Assembly (NCBI RefSeq): GCF_000825685.1
Contig: NZ_CCXM01000001.1
Location: 891,828-955,827 of the forward strand
Length of the DNA stretch: 64,000 bases
Direction: 5' to 3'
Source: Rickettsia hoogstraalii
Lineage (GTDB): Bacteria > Pseudomonadota > Alphaproteobacteria > Rickettsiales > Rickettsiaceae
Shown here piece after piece: positions 53,454 through 63,512 of the stretch. Position 1 is the first letter of the stretch. Each line of letters begins with the position of its first letter. The position numbers and the translations under genes were made by a program. The notes beneath the pieces are model-generated. The model was not told the origin of the DNA and made no database searches. It saw only the letters and a program-made list of their open reading frames with translations.

Positions 53454-54173
53454 TTATATTTTATAAATATCTTGCATTGAATATAAAGTCGGTGATTTAT
53501 CTTGTAGCCAAATAGCAGCTTTAATTGCACCAATGACAAAAGAATTTTTATTCAGAGTTTCGTGTTTTAAAGTGATTATTTCATCGTCACCTAGGAAAGA
53601 TATTTCATGTATACCGTGAACATTTCCACCACGAAGCGAGGAAATACCTATTTCTTTTTTGCTTCTTGGTCTGTTACCACGATTAAATGCTATATTTAAT
53701 CCTTTTTCGCTTGCAATTGTTTCAGCAAGCATAATAGCAGTTCCTGAGGGTGAATCTTTTTTATTACGGTGATGGGTTTCTAGAATTTCAATATCGTAAT
53801 CATCTAGTATTTTTGTTGCCTTTCTTGCTAAATAGCTGAGCAAATTAGCCTCGATACTCATATTTGCAGAATATAAAATAGGTAAAGTTTGAGCTGCTTT
53901 TTCTAAAAGCTTAAAATGTTGAGGCTGAAGTCCTGTGGTTCCGATTACTAATTTTGTATTATGTTTTAATGCATAATTAATTAATTTTTCTAATATTTCA
54001 GGAGTAGAAAAATCGATGATTACATCAGAATTTTTACAAAAATTATCTAAATCATCTAAATTATTAGTACTATTAAATTTTGCTGAAATTTTGCAATCTT
54101 TAAATTTATCTATTCTCTCTGTAATGGTTTTTCCCATTTTACCGGTAGAACCGCTAAGACCGATATTTATCAT
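53454..54173 (-). CDS. dapB: 4-hydroxy-tetrahydrodipicolinate reductase
   Basis: NAD(P)H-dependent step of the diaminopimelate/lysine pathway that feeds peptidoglycan. Nucleotide-binding [13 protein letters not shown] at residues 5-17. DFSTPE follows. The catalytic motif is [15 protein letters not shown] (about residues 131-145, His/Lys). 239 residues, normal to slightly short. Other dap genes are not adjacent. Confidence 0.95.
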   Translation of the reverse strand: MINIGLSGSTGKMGKTITERIDKFKDCKISAKFNSTNNLDDLDNFCKNSDVIIDFSTPEILEKLINYALKHNTKLVIGTTGLQPQHFKLLEKAAQTLPILYSANMSIEANLLSYLARKATKILDDYDIEILETHHRNKKDSPSGTAIMLAETIASEKGLNIAFNRGNRPRSKKEIGISSLRGGNVHGIHEISFLGDDEIITLKHETLNKNSFVIGAIKAAIWLQDKSPTLYSMQDIYKI

Positions 54174-54208
54174 ATTGGTAATAATATATTTCTAATAAAT
54201 GAACAGTA

Positions 54209-54335
54209 GTAGACGAAGTTTAATTTGGAAAAGAGCAAGGAGTTTTATGATTTTTGACCGCAGCGTAGTTAATCCTACGTGAGGATCAAAAATCATAAAA
54301 CAGTGTAGCCAATTTTTCAAATTAAACGAGTATAC
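54209..54335. repeat. Rickettsia palindromic element (RPE-like) overlapping a gene end
   Basis: 127 bases: GTAGACGAAGTTTAATTTGG ... AAATTAAACGAGTATAC as outer arms, inner TTTTATGATTTTTGA / TCAAAAATCATAAAA, core CCGCAGCGTAGTTAATCCTA then CGTGAGGATC. Sister of 7976-8103 (shared AAAAGAGCAAGGAGTT and GTAGCCAATTTTT). The last bases encode the final residues and stop of the flavin reductase. Confidence 0.85.
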
Positions 54336-54799
54336 AATTTATGAAAATATAATAGAGGCTTTAAATCATTTTTAATAGCAGTATTTATTACTTCACCAAT
54401 AAATATAACATGGTCACCGGCATCATAAGAAGCATATTTATTACATTCTATATAACAAGTTGCACCGTTTATTAAAGGACAATTGGTTTTATTGCCAAGC
54501 TCATAAGCAATTTTTGTAAATTTATTAGGTTGTGATTTAGCAAAATGTTTTGAGATATCAATTTGATTCTCTGCTAAAATACTAACTGCGAATTTATCAC
54601 TTTTCTGAAAACTGTTTATACTAAAAGAGTTTTTATTGAGGCAAAATAATATTAACGGTGGTTTTAAAGATACAGAAGTGAGAGAACTAGCAGTAAAGCC
54701 AAAAAGCTCGTTATTACAATTTGTTGTTATAATAGTTACTCCCTGGGGGAATCGACTCATAGTATCTTTAAATTGACTTTCTGTTACTGTCCCAGCCAT
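54317..54799 (-). CDS. flavin reductase-like (FMN-binding split-barrel) protein
   Basis: 160 residues of the flavin reductase domain family: [14 protein letters not shown] at about residue 14, [20 protein letters not shown] (about 34-53), the FMN-binding core, and [10 protein letters not shown] near 127. These enzymes reduce FMN/FAD with NAD(P)H for partner oxygenases; no partner is nearby. The last few residues (TRLI) and the TGA lie inside a palindromic element, so the original C-terminus may have been replaced. The start overlaps the upstream binding-protein gene by 16 bases. Confidence 0.85.
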   Translation of the reverse strand: MAGTVTESQFKDTMSRFPQGVTIITTNCNNELFGFTASSLTSVSLKPPLILFCLNKNSFSINSFQKSDKFAVSILAENQIDISKHFAKSQPNKFTKIAYELGNKTNCPLINGATCYIECNKYASYDAGDHVIFIGEVINTAIKNDLKPLLYFHKLYTRLI

Positions 54800-55509
54800 T
54801 TTTTCATAATTTTGTTAATGGTTCCGTCTTTTTTTAATGAATCGATTGCCTCATTAATTTCATTAATTAGTCCTGAGTTTTTAGACATACCTATAGCAAA
54901 ATCTGATGAAAATTCTTCTAAAGTACTGCTTTCTAAATTTGAATTATTTTCTTTTAATTTTTTGCCTTGAAATTCCTCAGAAATAATAGCATCTATGACT
55001 CTGGCTTTTAATTCTTCAACTAACATTAAATGATTTGCTAAAGAATGAACTTTAATATTCATTGTCTGTGATAGATCTTGTGCTTTTTTTTCTAAAACAC
55101 TACCGAGCTGTACCCCTACTATTTTATTCTCTAGATCTTTGCTATTTTGTATATTATCGCCTGTTCTATATATTATGGCAAATCTTGCAGTAGCGTAATT
55201 ATCGGAAAAGCTGATATATTCGGAACGCTCCGGTGTTACGGAAAGCTCCGCCACCGCAACATCAATATTTTCACTAACTAAAGCTGCAAGTAAACCGTTA
55301 AAGTCGAAGTTTTTTATGATAACTTTTTTATTTAGACGTTCACTTATTGCTTTTATAATATCAATATCAATCCCAACAATCTCTCCGTCTTGGATGAATT
55401 CATAAGGAGGATTATCTGCGGCAGTACCGACTATTAAAGTTTTTTCCGTTTCTTTTTTTTCACAAGAAACTAGTAAGAAAGATAGTAAAAATATTTTTAG
55501 AAATTTCAT
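54784..55509 (-). CDS. amino-acid ABC transporter substrate-binding lipoprotein
   Basis: 241 residues. Lipoprotein signal [20 protein letters not shown] with lipid-attachment Cys16. Family 3 solute-binding domain: [29 protein letters not shown] (about residues 43-60), then [20 protein letters not shown]. Binds polar amino acids in the periplasm. The permease at 26395 is a plausible mate. Overlaps the flavin reductase start, so the two are co-transcribed. Confidence 0.9.
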   Translation of the reverse strand: MKFLKIFLLSFLLVSCEKKETEKTLIVGTAADNPPYEFIQDGEIVGIDIDIIKAISERLNKKVIIKNFDFNGLLAALVSENIDVAVAELSVTPERSEYISFSDNYATARFAIIYRTGDNIQNSKDLENKIVGVQLGSVLEKKAQDLSQTMNIKVHSLANHLMLVEELKARVIDAIISEEFQGKKLKENNSNLESSTLEEFSSDFAIGMSKNSGLINEINEAIDSLKKDGTINKIMKKWLGQ

Positions 55510-55563
55510 AAAAATAATGTTTTAAGTTTTAGTGTGTTCTGTGTCATTTCCGTAAGGCATTGA

Positions 55564-55696
55564 GCTTGTTGTATGGATATCAAATCGTCATTGCGAGGAA
55601 AAACTATAAGTTTTGACAAAGCAATCTCAGGATATTTAACGAGATTGCCACGCAGCCTATAGCTGCTCACAATGACGATTTGGCGTCCACGCACAG
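55564..55696. repeat. palindromic element with outer GTTGTATGGAT arms
   Basis: GCTTGTTGTATGGATATCAA ATCGTCATTGCGAGG on the left is answered by CACAATGACGATTTGGCGTC CACGCACAGC on the right. Inner arms are CAATCTCAGG and GAGATTGCC. It sits in the gap upstream of the binding-protein gene's promoter side, after gatB. Confidence 0.8.
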
Positions 55697-55707
55697 CTAC
55701 TAAAACA

Positions 55708-57159
55708 TCAAGAATCCAGCTTATCCTTTAAAAGCTGATTCACAAGGGTCGGATTAGCCTTACCGCCGGTTTTTTTCATTACCTGGCCTACAAAGAAACC
55801 GAATAATTTATCCTTACCACTTTTATAACCCTCTACTGATTCAGGATTTTCAGCTATTACCTCGTCAATTACTGTGTTCAGCACGTTATTATCCGAAACT
55901 TGTACAAGTCCTTTTTCCTCTACTATTTTATCAGGTGCTTTACCGGTTTCAAACATAATTTCAAAAACGGTTTTTGCAATTTTACCAGAAATAGTATCAT
56001 TTTCTATTAATTTTACCAGTTTTGCAAAGTTACTAGGAGTAATTTTACATTCATTTATTCCTATCGATGCTTTGTTTAATTGTCCGAACAACTCACTAGT
56101 TAGCCAATTAGTAAGCATTTTGGGGTTACATTCATTTGCTGCTTTCTCAAAATACTCAGCAACCGATTCATCGGCTACTATTACTTCGGCATCATATTTA
56201 CTTAAGCCAAATTCTTTCGTATATTTTTCAATCTTTTGATCAGGTAGCTCAGGTAAGTTTACTTTTAGTTCATTTATTAACTCATCAGAAATAACAAGCG
56301 GTAATAAATCAGGATCAGGAAAATATCTATAATCAAGTGCTTCTTCTTTTAAACGCATAGTTCTTGTTTCGCCGCTATCGGCATTAAATAAGCGTGTTTC
56401 TTGAATTATTGTTTCACCGCTTTCAAGCAAATCTACTTGTCTTTTAGCTTCAAATTCTATTGCTTTAATAATATTACGAATTGAATTAATATTTTTAATT
56501 TCGCATCTTGTGCCTAGTGGTTCGCCGCTACGTCTTACTGAAATATTAGCATCGCAACGCATTGAGCCTTTTTCCATATCACCGTCGCAGCTGCCAATAT
56601 AACGTAGCAAATTTCTCAGCTTTTTTACAAATTCAGCAGCTTCATCAGGTGATGATATATCAGGTTCGGTCACAATTTCCATAAGTCCAATACCGGCACG
56701 ATTTAAATCGATAAAGCTGTAATGTGGTGATTGATCATGCATAGACTTACCTGCATCCTGCTCTAAATGCAAACGGTTAATACGAATAGTTTTAAGATCG
56801 CCAGTACTAGTCGGTATTTCCATAGTTCCGTTTTGCACTATAGGATAGTAAAATTGCGAGATTTGGTAACCTTGGGGCAGATCGGCATAAAAATAATTTT
56901 TACGATCAAATACCGAATATTTATTTATTTTAGCTTTAAGCCCAAGCCCTGTTTTAATTGCTTGGTGTACACAATGCTTATTTAATACCGGTAACATTCC
57001 GGGCATTGCTGCATCAACATAGGAAACCTGCGAATTTGGACTTGCTGCAAAAATAGTACTACTTCCTGAAAAAAGCTTAGATTTTGAAGAAATTTGAGCA
57101 TGGATTTCAAGCCCTATTACATATTCCCATTTCCCCGTATTACCTTCAATATATGCCAT
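55708..57159 (-). CDS. gatB: Asp-tRNA(Asn)/Glu-tRNA(Gln) amidotransferase subunit B
   Basis: tRNA-binding and kinase subunit of Gat[23 protein letters not shown] (about residues 11-30), the PGMLPVLN segment, and the family signature [16 protein letters not shown] (about 155-170). The C-terminal YqeY-like tail (residues 335-483) contacts the tRNA. 483 residues. Third gene of gatC-gatA-gatB, two bases after gatA. Confidence 0.97.
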   Translation of the reverse strand: MAYIEGNTGKWEYVIGLEIHAQISSKSKLFSGSSTIFAASPNSQVSYVDAAMPGMLPVLNKHCVHQAIKTGLGLKAKINKYSVFDRKNYFYADLPQGYQISQFYYPIVQNGTMEIPTSTGDLKTIRINRLHLEQDAGKSMHDQSPHYSFIDLNRAGIGLMEIVTEPDISSPDEAAEFVKKLRNLLRYIGSCDGDMEKGSMRCDANISVRRSGEPLGTRCEIKNINSIRNIIKAIEFEAKRQVDLLESGETIIQETRLFNADSGETRTMRLKEEALDYRYFPDPDLLPLVISDELINELKVNLPELPDQKIEKYTKEFGLSKYDAEVIVADESVAEYFEKAANECNPKMLTNWLTSELFGQLNKASIGINECKITPSNFAKLVKLIENDTISGKIAKTVFEIMFETGKAPDKIVEEKGLVQVSDNNVLNTVIDEVIAENPESVEGYKSGKDKLFGFFVGQVMKKTGGKANPTLVNQLLKDKLDS

Positions 57160-57161
57160 AA

Positions 57162-58643
57162 TTAAAAACCCTTTGGCTCAAATTTAATATGTTTTACACC
57201 TGACTCAATTGTCGATGCTACTTTCAAAACATTATATTCGTCTAATTGTTTACCTATAATCTGCATCCCAAGAGGTAAGCCTCGTACCGATAATCCGGCA
57301 GGAACCGATGCACAAGGTAAACCGGCTAAACTTGCAGGAATAGTAAATAAATCGTTTAAATACATAATAGTCGGATCATTTTGTTTTTCACCGATCTTAA
57401 AAGCTTCGGTCGGTGCTGCGGGTAACAAAATGGCGTCAACTTTTGCAAAAGCATTATTAAAATCGTTTGCAACTAAACGACGTACTTTTTGAGCTTTTAG
57501 ATAATATGCATCCATACAACTAGATGAAAGCACATATGTTCCAATCATAATACGACGTTTTACTTCCTCCCCAAATCCGGCTGATCTAGTCATTTCATAC
57601 ATTTCGTCAAGCGTCATATTTTCACGTTCTACTCGAAGACCGTATCTAACGCCGTCATATCTAGATAAATTTGAAGAAGCTTCAGCCGGTGCTATTACGT
57701 AATAAACGGCAACACCGTATTTAGCATGCGGCAGAGTAATATCAACTATTTCAGCACCGGCGTTTTTAAGTAGCTCTATGGTATCCTGCCACATTTTCAT
57801 AATATCAGGTTCAATAATACCGCCTTCACCAAGGCTAAGAGGTACACCTATCTTCATATTTTTCATAGAACTTCCGATAGCGGATTGTAGTTCTGGAACT
57901 TCTGCTTTAATCGAAGTAGAATCTTTTTCATCAAACCCCATCATCGCTTCAAGCATAATGCTACTGTCTAAAACGCTTCTAGTAAATATCCCTGCTTGAT
58001 CAAGTGAGCTAGCAAATGATACCATTCCGTATCTTGAGCAACGACCATATGTCGGTTTAAACCCGACTAAACCCGTAAAGCTTGCAGGTTGACGTACCGA
58101 GCCTCCAGTATCGCTACCAAGAGCAGCAGATGCCATAAACCCGCTAACTGCTGCAGCTGAACCGCCTGAAGAACCGCCCGGAACTAAATCAGCATTATCA
58201 TCATTTGCTTTCCAAGGGCTAATTACATTTCCAAAACAACTAGTGATATTTGCTGAACCCATCGCAAATTCATCCATATTGGTTTTGCCGAGCATCACAC
58301 CGCCCTTATCAAAAATATTTTGTGTAACGCTTGATTCATAATTAGGTATAAAATTTTTCAGTATATTAGAACATGCCGTAGTTCTAATTCCTTTCGTACA
58401 GAAAAGATCTTTAGCGGCAAACGGGATACCCTCAAGTGTTCGCGGCTGATTTTGAGCATAATTTTGATCGGCTGCTTCAGCCTGTTTTAAAGCTAAATCA
58501 AAAGTTTTGGTAACATAAGCATTTAGGTTTTTATGTTTCTCTATTTGTTTAATATGTGCATTAACTAATTCCTTACTTGTAAAATCTTTATTTTTTAGAC
58601 CTTTTACACTGTCTGCTACTGTTAATTTGTTTAGTTCCGCCAT
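57162..58643 (-). CDS. gatA: Asp-tRNA(Asn)/Glu-tRNA(Gln) amidotransferase subunit A
   Basis: Glutaminase subunit that supplies ammonia. The amidase triad is complete: Lys78 in PFAAKDLF, Ser158 in [13 protein letters not shown] and Ser182 in [12 protein letters not shown]. 493 residues. Starts two bases after gatC and ends two before gatB, a tight operon. Confidence 0.97.
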   Translation of the reverse strand: MAELNKLTVADSVKGLKNKDFTSKELVNAHIKQIEKHKNLNAYVTKTFDLALKQAEAADQNYAQNQPRTLEGIPFAAKDLFCTKGIRTTACSNILKNFIPNYESSVTQNIFDKGGVMLGKTNMDEFAMGSANITSCFGNVISPWKANDDNADLVPGGSSGGSAAAVSGFMASAALGSDTGGSVRQPASFTGLVGFKPTYGRCSRYGMVSFASSLDQAGIFTRSVLDSSIMLEAMMGFDEKDSTSIKAEVPELQSAIGSSMKNMKIGVPLSLGEGGIIEPDIMKMWQDTIELLKNAGAEIVDITLPHAKYGVAVYYVIAPAEASSNLSRYDGVRYGLRVERENMTLDEMYEMTRSAGFGEEVKRRIMIGTYVLSSSCMDAYYLKAQKVRRLVANDFNNAFAKVDAILLPAAPTEAFKIGEKQNDPTIMYLNDLFTIPASLAGLPCASVPAGLSVRGLPLGMQIIGKQLDEYNVLKVASTIESGVKHIKFEPKGF

Positions 58644-58645
58644 AA

Positions 58646-58948
58646 TTATTCAACAACCTTTGGAGTGATAAAATATTTTACTTCTTTAGCAAGCTGGGCA
58701 CTATTTCCGCTTACATTATCAAATAATTTATTTGATAAATCAGAACTCGTAACGGTGTCCTCTCGCATTCTAGCATTCATATTAGAAACCGAAGTTAAAG
58801 GCTCTATATCTTTGCAATCTATTTCATTTAAAATATCAATCATATTCATAATAGTACTAAGCTGAGCAGAAAATTTTTCTACAGTATCTTCTTCAAATTT
58901 TAATCTAGCTAATTTTGCTATTTTCTGTGCTTCTTCTTTTGTAATCAT
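58646..58948 (-). CDS. gatC: Asp-tRNA(Asn)/Glu-tRNA(Gln) amidotransferase subunit C
   Basis: Small bracing subunit of GatCAB. 100 residues with [20 protein letters not shown] at the start and [20 protein letters not shown] (about residues 36-55), then MREDTV. First gene of gatC-gatA-gatB. Confidence 0.95.
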   Translation of the reverse strand: MITKEEAQKIAKLARLKFEEDTVEKFSAQLSTIMNMIDILNEIDCKDIEPLTSVSNMNARMREDTVTSSDLSNKLFDNVSGNSAQLAKEVKYFITPKVVE

Positions 58949-59124
58949 AGTTTTATTATTTTGAGTGGTATAGTCTGATGTTATTCCAGTAAAGGCTTGC
59001 CTGTGTGTATCGGTATTTCTATAATCCTACAACTTGTAAGCTAGATCCTGGATACAGCCTGTGATACAAGGCTCTATAGCCGATTTTATTGCATGGCTCC
59101 TTATATTTCATTAAGTCATAAAAG

Positions 59125-59427
59125 CTAATTAGTTATTTTTTCTAAAACTATCTTATTATCAAAACCATCATTAACTTTCTTTTTTTGTTTTTTAATTTCT
59201 AATATATCTTTTAGTTTATAGCCATTAATATTACAGATTGTTTCAAGTACTTCTAATATATTGGCAACTTCTGCTATATCCTCATCTTGTAAAAATTCCT
59301 CTACTTCTTCTAGTAGTTTATTTTTTAATAATTCTTTATACTCATATGATTCAGCAATATGAGTAACTGGTATCTTGCCTGATTTTAAGATAATTTCTGG
59401 AATTAAATCTCTAACTAATTTTGTCAT
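59125..59427 (-). CDS. MazG/PRA-PH-like nucleotide pyrophosphohydrolase
   Basis: 100 residues: start MTKLVRDLIPEII, acidic helix KLLEEVEEFLQDEDIAEVAN (about residues 38-57), which gives the EExxE...ExxN metal site of all-alpha NTP pyrophosphatases, and the ending VNDGFDNKIVLEKI typical of the subgroup. Histidine synthesis genes are not known from Rickettsia, so a HisE role is unlikely; house-cleaning of odd nucleotides is more probable. Single gene, preceded by a palindromic element. Confidence 0.8.
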   Translation of the reverse strand: MTKLVRDLIPEIILKSGKIPVTHIAESYEYKELLKNKLLEEVEEFLQDEDIAEVANILEVLETICNINGYKLKDILEIKKQKKKVNDGFDNKIVLEKITN

Positions 59428-59468
59428 TTTATTTTGTCAGTATAGAGTCAATTTATGTCATCTCGTTT

Positions 59469-59616
59469 GGCATTGTTGCGTGGATACCCAAATCGTCATT
59501 GCGAGGAAATTACGAAGTAATTGACGAAGCAATCTCATGAGTTTCTCATTATTTCATGAGATTGCCACGCTCCTTACAGTCGCTCGCAATGACGATTTGG
59601 GTATCCACGCAACAAA
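59469..59616. repeat. nested palindromic element, well preserved
   Basis: GGCATTGTTGCGTGGATACC CAAATCGTCATTGCGAGG on the left is mirrored by CTCGCAATGACGATTTGGGT ATCCACGCAACAAA on the right. Inner arms are GAAGCAATCTCATGA and TCATGAGATTGCC around TTTCTCATTA. It is the most symmetrical long copy here. Confidence 0.9.
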
Positions 59617-59641
59617 TCTAAAGCAGGAATGACATAGAAAG

Positions 59642-60202
59642 TCAAACAGTCATTATCTCTTGTTCTTTTTGTTTTATTGCCGAGTCAACTTTACTACTAT
59701 AATCATCAGTTAGTTTTTGTACTTGTTCAGATAAGCTATGATGCTCATCTTTTGCAATAATATTATCCTTTTCTAGCTTTTTAAGTTCTTCATTGCCGTC
59801 TCTTCTAATATTACGTAATGAAATTTTAGTATCCTCACCGTATTTATGAGCAAGCTTTGCCAGTTCTTTACGTCTTTCTTCAGTTAAAGCTGGTATCGGT
59901 AGTCTGATTAATTGACCGTCCGTTGCTGGAGTTAAGCCAAGATTTGCTATAGTAATTCCTTTCTCTACTGATGACACCATAGATTTATCCCAAACCTGCA
60001 CGTTAATTGTTCGTGCATCAGGGGTGGATAGAGAAGCAACTTGTGAAAGCGGCATTTTACTCCCGTAAGCTTCCACGGTTACGCTATCAAGCAAATTAAC
60101 CGAAGCTCTACCGGTACGTAGCCCTTTAAGCTCATGATCTAAAACTTTCAGAGCTTTATCCATCTTTTCTTGTAAGTTTTTCTTTAACGTTTCTGTGTCC
60201 AT
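59642..60202 (-). CDS. frr: ribosome recycling factor
   Basis: Splits post-termination ribosomes with EF-G. 186 residues: [20 protein letters not shown] (about residues 25-44), [40 protein letters not shown] and the C-terminal helix. Downstream of pyrH on the same strand, the usual pyrH-frr order, but with a 187-base gap holding a perfect hairpin. Confidence 0.97.
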   Translation of the reverse strand: MDTETLKKNLQEKMDKALKVLDHELKGLRTGRASVNLLDSVTVEAYGSKMPLSQVASLSTPDARTINVQVWDKSMVSSVEKGITIANLGLTPATDGQLIRLPIPALTEERRKELAKLAHKYGEDTKISLRNIRRDGNEELKKLEKDNIIAKDEHHSLSEQVQKLTDDYSSKVDSAIKQKEQEIMTV

Positions 60203-60319
60203 ATTTATTCATCCATATATTTATTTTATCTGTATATTATTATTAGTACATGAACCAAGTACATTGTTGCGTGTATTAGGAAATAACCCCAATGTCATTC
60301 CCGCACATGGATACTAAAT

Positions 60320-60364
60320 CGTCATTGCGAGAAGAATTACGTAGTAATTCTTCTCGCAATGACG
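60320..60364. repeat. perfect 45-base minimal palindrome
   Basis: CGTCATTGCGAGAAGAATTAC, loop GTA, then the exact reverse complement: 21 perfect pairs. It consists only of the outer ends of the CGTCATTGCGAG family. GTCATTCCCGCACATGGATA, an end of another family, stands just before it. Confidence 0.9.
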
Positions 60365-60389
60365 AAAAACCGAGTCACACTACAATATA

Positions 60390-61118
60390 TTATTCCTCAA
60401 TTGTCGTATATTCGCCTTTATCTTGTATTACTCTAGCAAAATTTCCCTGTTCTTTTATCGAAAATACTCTTATAGGTAATTTATTTTCTCTTGCGACTGC
60501 AATAGCTGCCGTATCCATGACTTGTAGGTTGTTAGTTATAACATCTTTATAGCTAATAGTGAAATATTTTTTAGCATCAGGATTTTTTTTAGGGTCGGAA
60601 TCATATACGCCGTCAACCTGAGTTGCTTTTAATAAAATATCGCAATTCATTTCGATTGCACGAAGTACTGCGGCACTATCGGTTGTACAAAACGGGTTAC
60701 CCGTGCCGCCAGCAAAAATTACTACACGCTTTTTTTCCATATGTCTTTTAGCTTTGCGGCGAATATAAGGCTCACACACGCTCATCATAGGAATAGCCGA
60801 TAGAACTCTTGTATAGATATTGAGGCTTTCCATAACGTTTTGCAATGTTAAAGCATTAATCACCGTTGCAAGCATACCTATATAATCCGCTGAAGCTCGG
60901 TCCATACCGACAAGTACTGCATTGATCCCTCGATAAATATTCCCGCCTCCGACTACAATAGCGACTTCTACTCCTAAATCAATGACCTCCTTAATATCGC
61001 CGGCAATCTTTTTTATTACCTCATATTCATGTCCAAATTGCTTGTCTCCCATTAAAGCTTCTCCTGAAACTTTAAGCAAAACTTTTTTATACTTTAGAGC
61101 GTTTATATCTGATACCAT
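60390..61118 (-). CDS. pyrH: uridylate kinase
   Basis: UMP kinase of the amino-acid-kinase fold; makes UDP for all pyrimidine nucleotides. [15 protein letters not shown] at the start, VGGGNIYRG (about residues 57-65), [16 protein letters not shown] (about 79-94) and [16 protein letters not shown] (about 135-150). 242 residues. Upstream of frr, downstream of mnhE. Confidence 0.97.
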   Translation of the reverse strand: MVSDINALKYKKVLLKVSGEALMGDKQFGHEYEVIKKIAGDIKEVIDLGVEVAIVVGGGNIYRGINAVLVGMDRASADYIGMLATVINALTLQNVMESLNIYTRVLSAIPMMSVCEPYIRRKAKRHMEKKRVVIFAGGTGNPFCTTDSAAVLRAIEMNCDILLKATQVDGVYDSDPKKNPDAKKYFTISYKDVITNNLQVMDTAAIAVARENKLPIRVFSIKEQGNFARVIQDKGEYTTIEE

Positions 61119-61126
61119 TTTCTACT

Positions 61127-61450
61127 TCAAGTTGCTTTTAATATTTGCTTAATTTTTTTAATCATTCTACCTCTTTGTAGGTCGGTAATCGATGATTTAT
61201 TGAGTGCATGTACTAATAGCATATTATTATTTATATCAAGTGTTACCGTACCGGGTGTTAATGTAATCGAGTTACTATAAATTACTTCACCGATTTCTTC
61301 TAGCCCTTCTGCGTCAATCCATTCAAAAACCGGTTCTATCTCTATCTTTCTTTGCCAAATTATTTTGATAACCGAGAAAGCTGATTTCCATATTTCTAAT
61401 AATAACCAAGGAAAATATAATATAAATTTAATTTTAGTGAGCATTAACAT
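61127..61450 (-). CDS. mnhE: Na+/H+ antiporter MnhE-type subunit
   Basis: 107-residue single-subunit relative of MnhE/MrpE: one N-terminal membrane stretch (FILYFPWLLLEIWKSAFSVI), then VIYSNSITLTPGTVTLDINN (about residues 57-76), the E-subunit signature. Normally part of a multi-subunit Mrp antiporter; the other subunits are not here. Overlaps the MFS transporter end by 17 bases; an alternative ATG lies two codons in. Confidence 0.85.
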   Translation of the reverse strand: MLMLTKIKFILYFPWLLLEIWKSAFSVIKIIWQRKIEIEPVFEWIDAEGLEEIGEVIYSNSITLTPGTVTLDINNNMLLVHALNKSSITDLQRGRMIKKIKQILKAT

Positions 61451-62993
61451 TTCCGGTTAATTTGATATTTGAAGTAAAAGGTATTAGTAGCATTATAAAT
61501 ACAAATAACAGCCCTATCATATTAAATATATTATTTATTGCAATTACAAAAGCATCATTATTTAATTTGTTTGCTAATAACAAATAGGATGCTTTTTCAG
61601 GATTAAGGACTTTCCCGCTTAATAATTCAGTGTAAGAATCTAGCTGTTCTAATGCCATTATAGAAGTAGACGAGATATTTTCTGATAAATATTGCATAAA
61701 GATTTTAGTATCATTAGTAAGTATAGTACTGATTATTGCAAGCCCTACTGCTCCTCCTAAATTACGAGTAAGATTATAAAGTCCGCTAGCATTACCTACT
61801 CTTTCTTTTGGCATATTGCCAAGAGCTATATTATTAGTCGGTATAAAACAAAACATTAGTGAAAGCCCTCTAACAAATTGAGGAAGCACAAATGCAGCAA
61901 ATTTAGAATCAGGCGTTAGAAAACTATTCAAATGACATCCGAGAGCAAACCCTCCAAGCCCTATAATAAGCATCAGGCGTAAATCTACCCCTAGCCCTAG
62001 CATCCTACCGGCAAGTGGTGCAGATAAAAATTGTGTTCCGCCCGTCACCATCATAGTAGCCCCGATTTGTAATGTATCATATCCGGCAATAGTAAAGAGA
62101 AATAGCGGTAATATATATACTGCCCCGTATAATCCGATACCCATAACGAACGAATAAAGGCAACCAAAAGTAAAGTCTTTATAAAGGAATGTTTTTAAAT
62201 CTAAAATTGGATTAATAAAGGTTAGTTCTCTAATGATTAATAAAACAAAACCTAAAGCTACTGCAATACTTAAGAATAGTATTAAATTATCCTCAAGCCA
62301 CCCTTTTTTGTTTCCTTCTTCTAAAACATACTGTAATAAGCCGAGCGTTAAAGCCATTAATAATATACCGAGAAAATCAAAATTTTTCAGTAATTTATAA
62401 TTTGGTTTATCAAAATCCCCATATAAAAATACTACCGTGCATACGAAAATACCGGGTATGACGTTTAATAAAAACATAAAATGCCATGATAAAATCTCCG
62501 TAATATATCCACCGAGTGTAGGTCCTAAAGTAGGGGCCACAGTTACGACAAGTCCAATTAAGATAGTAACGGTAGGACGTTGTGATGCAGGAAAAATTAT
62601 AAAAACGGTACTAAATACCGTCGGTATCATAGCACCGCCAAAAAATCCTTGTAATGCTCTAAAGATAATCATTGATTCAATATTAGTTGCGAGCGAACAT
62701 AATACGCTCATAACCGTAAATCCTAGAGCTGCAATAAAATAAGAAATTCTGGTAGAAAGTAACCTTGCTAAAAAGCCGGTAATAGGAATAATGATAACTT
62801 CAGCTATTAAGTAAGATGTTTGAACCCAAGAAAGCTCATCGCTTGATGCAGCAAGACCTGCAGCTATTACAGATAATGAGCTAGCGACAATCTGAATATC
62901 AAGTACCGACATAAACATCCCGACAACCATACCAAAAAAAGCAAATAATTGCTTTTTAGAAAGAGCAGGCGGTTGTAAATTATCATTTGACAT
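61434..62993 (-). CDS. DHA2-family (EmrB/QacA-type) MFS transporter
   Basis: 519 residues with about 14 transmembrane helices, the drug:H+ antiporter-2 layout. VLDIQIVASSLSVIAAGLAA (helix 1, motif D1 region), FRALQGFFGGAMIPTVFS (helix 4) and VTVAPTLGPTLGGYI (motif C, helix 5) are family marks. Possible role: export of drugs or other small molecules; substrate unknown. No EmrA-type membrane-fusion partner is adjacent. Co-transcribed with mnhE by overlap. Confidence 0.9.
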   Translation of the reverse strand: MSNDNLQPPALSKKQLFAFFGMVVGMFMSVLDIQIVASSLSVIAAGLAASSDELSWVQTSYLIAEVIIIPITGFLARLLSTRISYFIAALGFTVMSVLCSLATNIESMIIFRALQGFFGGAMIPTVFSTVFIIFPASQRPTVTILIGLVVTVAPTLGPTLGGYITEILSWHFMFLLNVIPGIFVCTVVFLYGDFDKPNYKLLKNFDFLGILLMALTLGLLQYVLEEGNKKGWLEDNLILFLSIAVALGFVLLIIRELTFINPILDLKTFLYKDFTFGCLYSFVMGIGLYGAVYILPLFLFTIAGYDTLQIGATMMVTGGTQFLSAPLAGRMLGLGVDLRLMLIIGLGGFALGCHLNSFLTPDSKFAAFVLPQFVRGLSLMFCFIPTNNIALGNMPKERVGNASGLYNLTRNLGGAVGLAIISTILTNDTKIFMQYLSENISSTSIMALEQLDSYTELLSGKVLNPEKASYLLLANKLNNDAFVIAINNIFNMIGLLFVFIMLLIPFTSNIKLTGNVNAH

Positions 62994-63065
62994 AATTAAA
63001 TTATACAGTTTAAATTAAATAAAGTTAATAAGTGACATAAAAATATATGTTTAAAATAAAAAATT

Positions 63066-63075
63066 GTTGTACAAC
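63066..63075. promoter_or_regulatory. short palindrome between divergent genes
   Basis: GTTGTACAAC, a perfect 10-base palindrome 73 bases before the MFS transporter start, in an AT-rich 241-base gap shared with the gene at 63235. It could be an operator, but a 10-base palindrome can arise by chance. Confidence 0.2.
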
Positions 63076-63234
63076 TTTTAATTTTTAATTAAACTATTTA
63101 TTAGGATATAAGTAGACAAGACCTAATATATGGTAATCATTTTATTTATATTTAGCAAATAATAAATATGTGATTGATTTATTAAAAAATATTTATTATA
63201 ATAAACATTTATTAACTATAATTGATTTATCAAT

Positions 63235-63438
63235 ATGCAAAATCCAGCACAAAAAGTTATATCTTTTTCAGAGCATAAATCTGATATAGAACGCATAAAG
63301 AAATCAATAGAAGAAGGGTGGGCAATAGTAAAGCTAGTACCTAATAAAGACCGTTTTATCGGACTTTTAGAAAAGATTTCGCATGCTGAAGATGAAACAA
63401 TCTATATTCCTCCAAGAAAAAAGATAATGGTTAATTAA
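63235..63438 (+). CDS. small conserved protein (DUF2674-like)
   Basis: 67 residues: MQNPAQKVISFSEHKSDIER, then EEGWAIVKLVPNKDRFIGLL and a tail EDETIYIPPRKKI. It resembles the short DUF2674 proteins I know only from Rickettsia. No membrane segment or catalytic motif; the pattern of a small beta/alpha fold. The clean frame and conservation of the central WAIVKLVPN phrase argue that it is real. Function unknown. Confidence 0.65.
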   Translation: MQNPAQKVISFSEHKSDIERIKKSIEEGWAIVKLVPNKDRFIGLLEKISHAEDETIYIPPRKKIMVN

Positions 63439-63512
63439 CACGAATAGCGAATTATTACATAATCTGCTATTCGGCTTAAGAAGTTGAATATAAAATTGCA
63501 ATAAAGCAATAT

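Noticed and set aside
59469..60364. Possible CRISPR array because of repeated CGTCATTGCGAG units
   Set aside because: The units are scattered singly through the window, vary in length, are not regularly spaced and have no unique spacers or cas genes.
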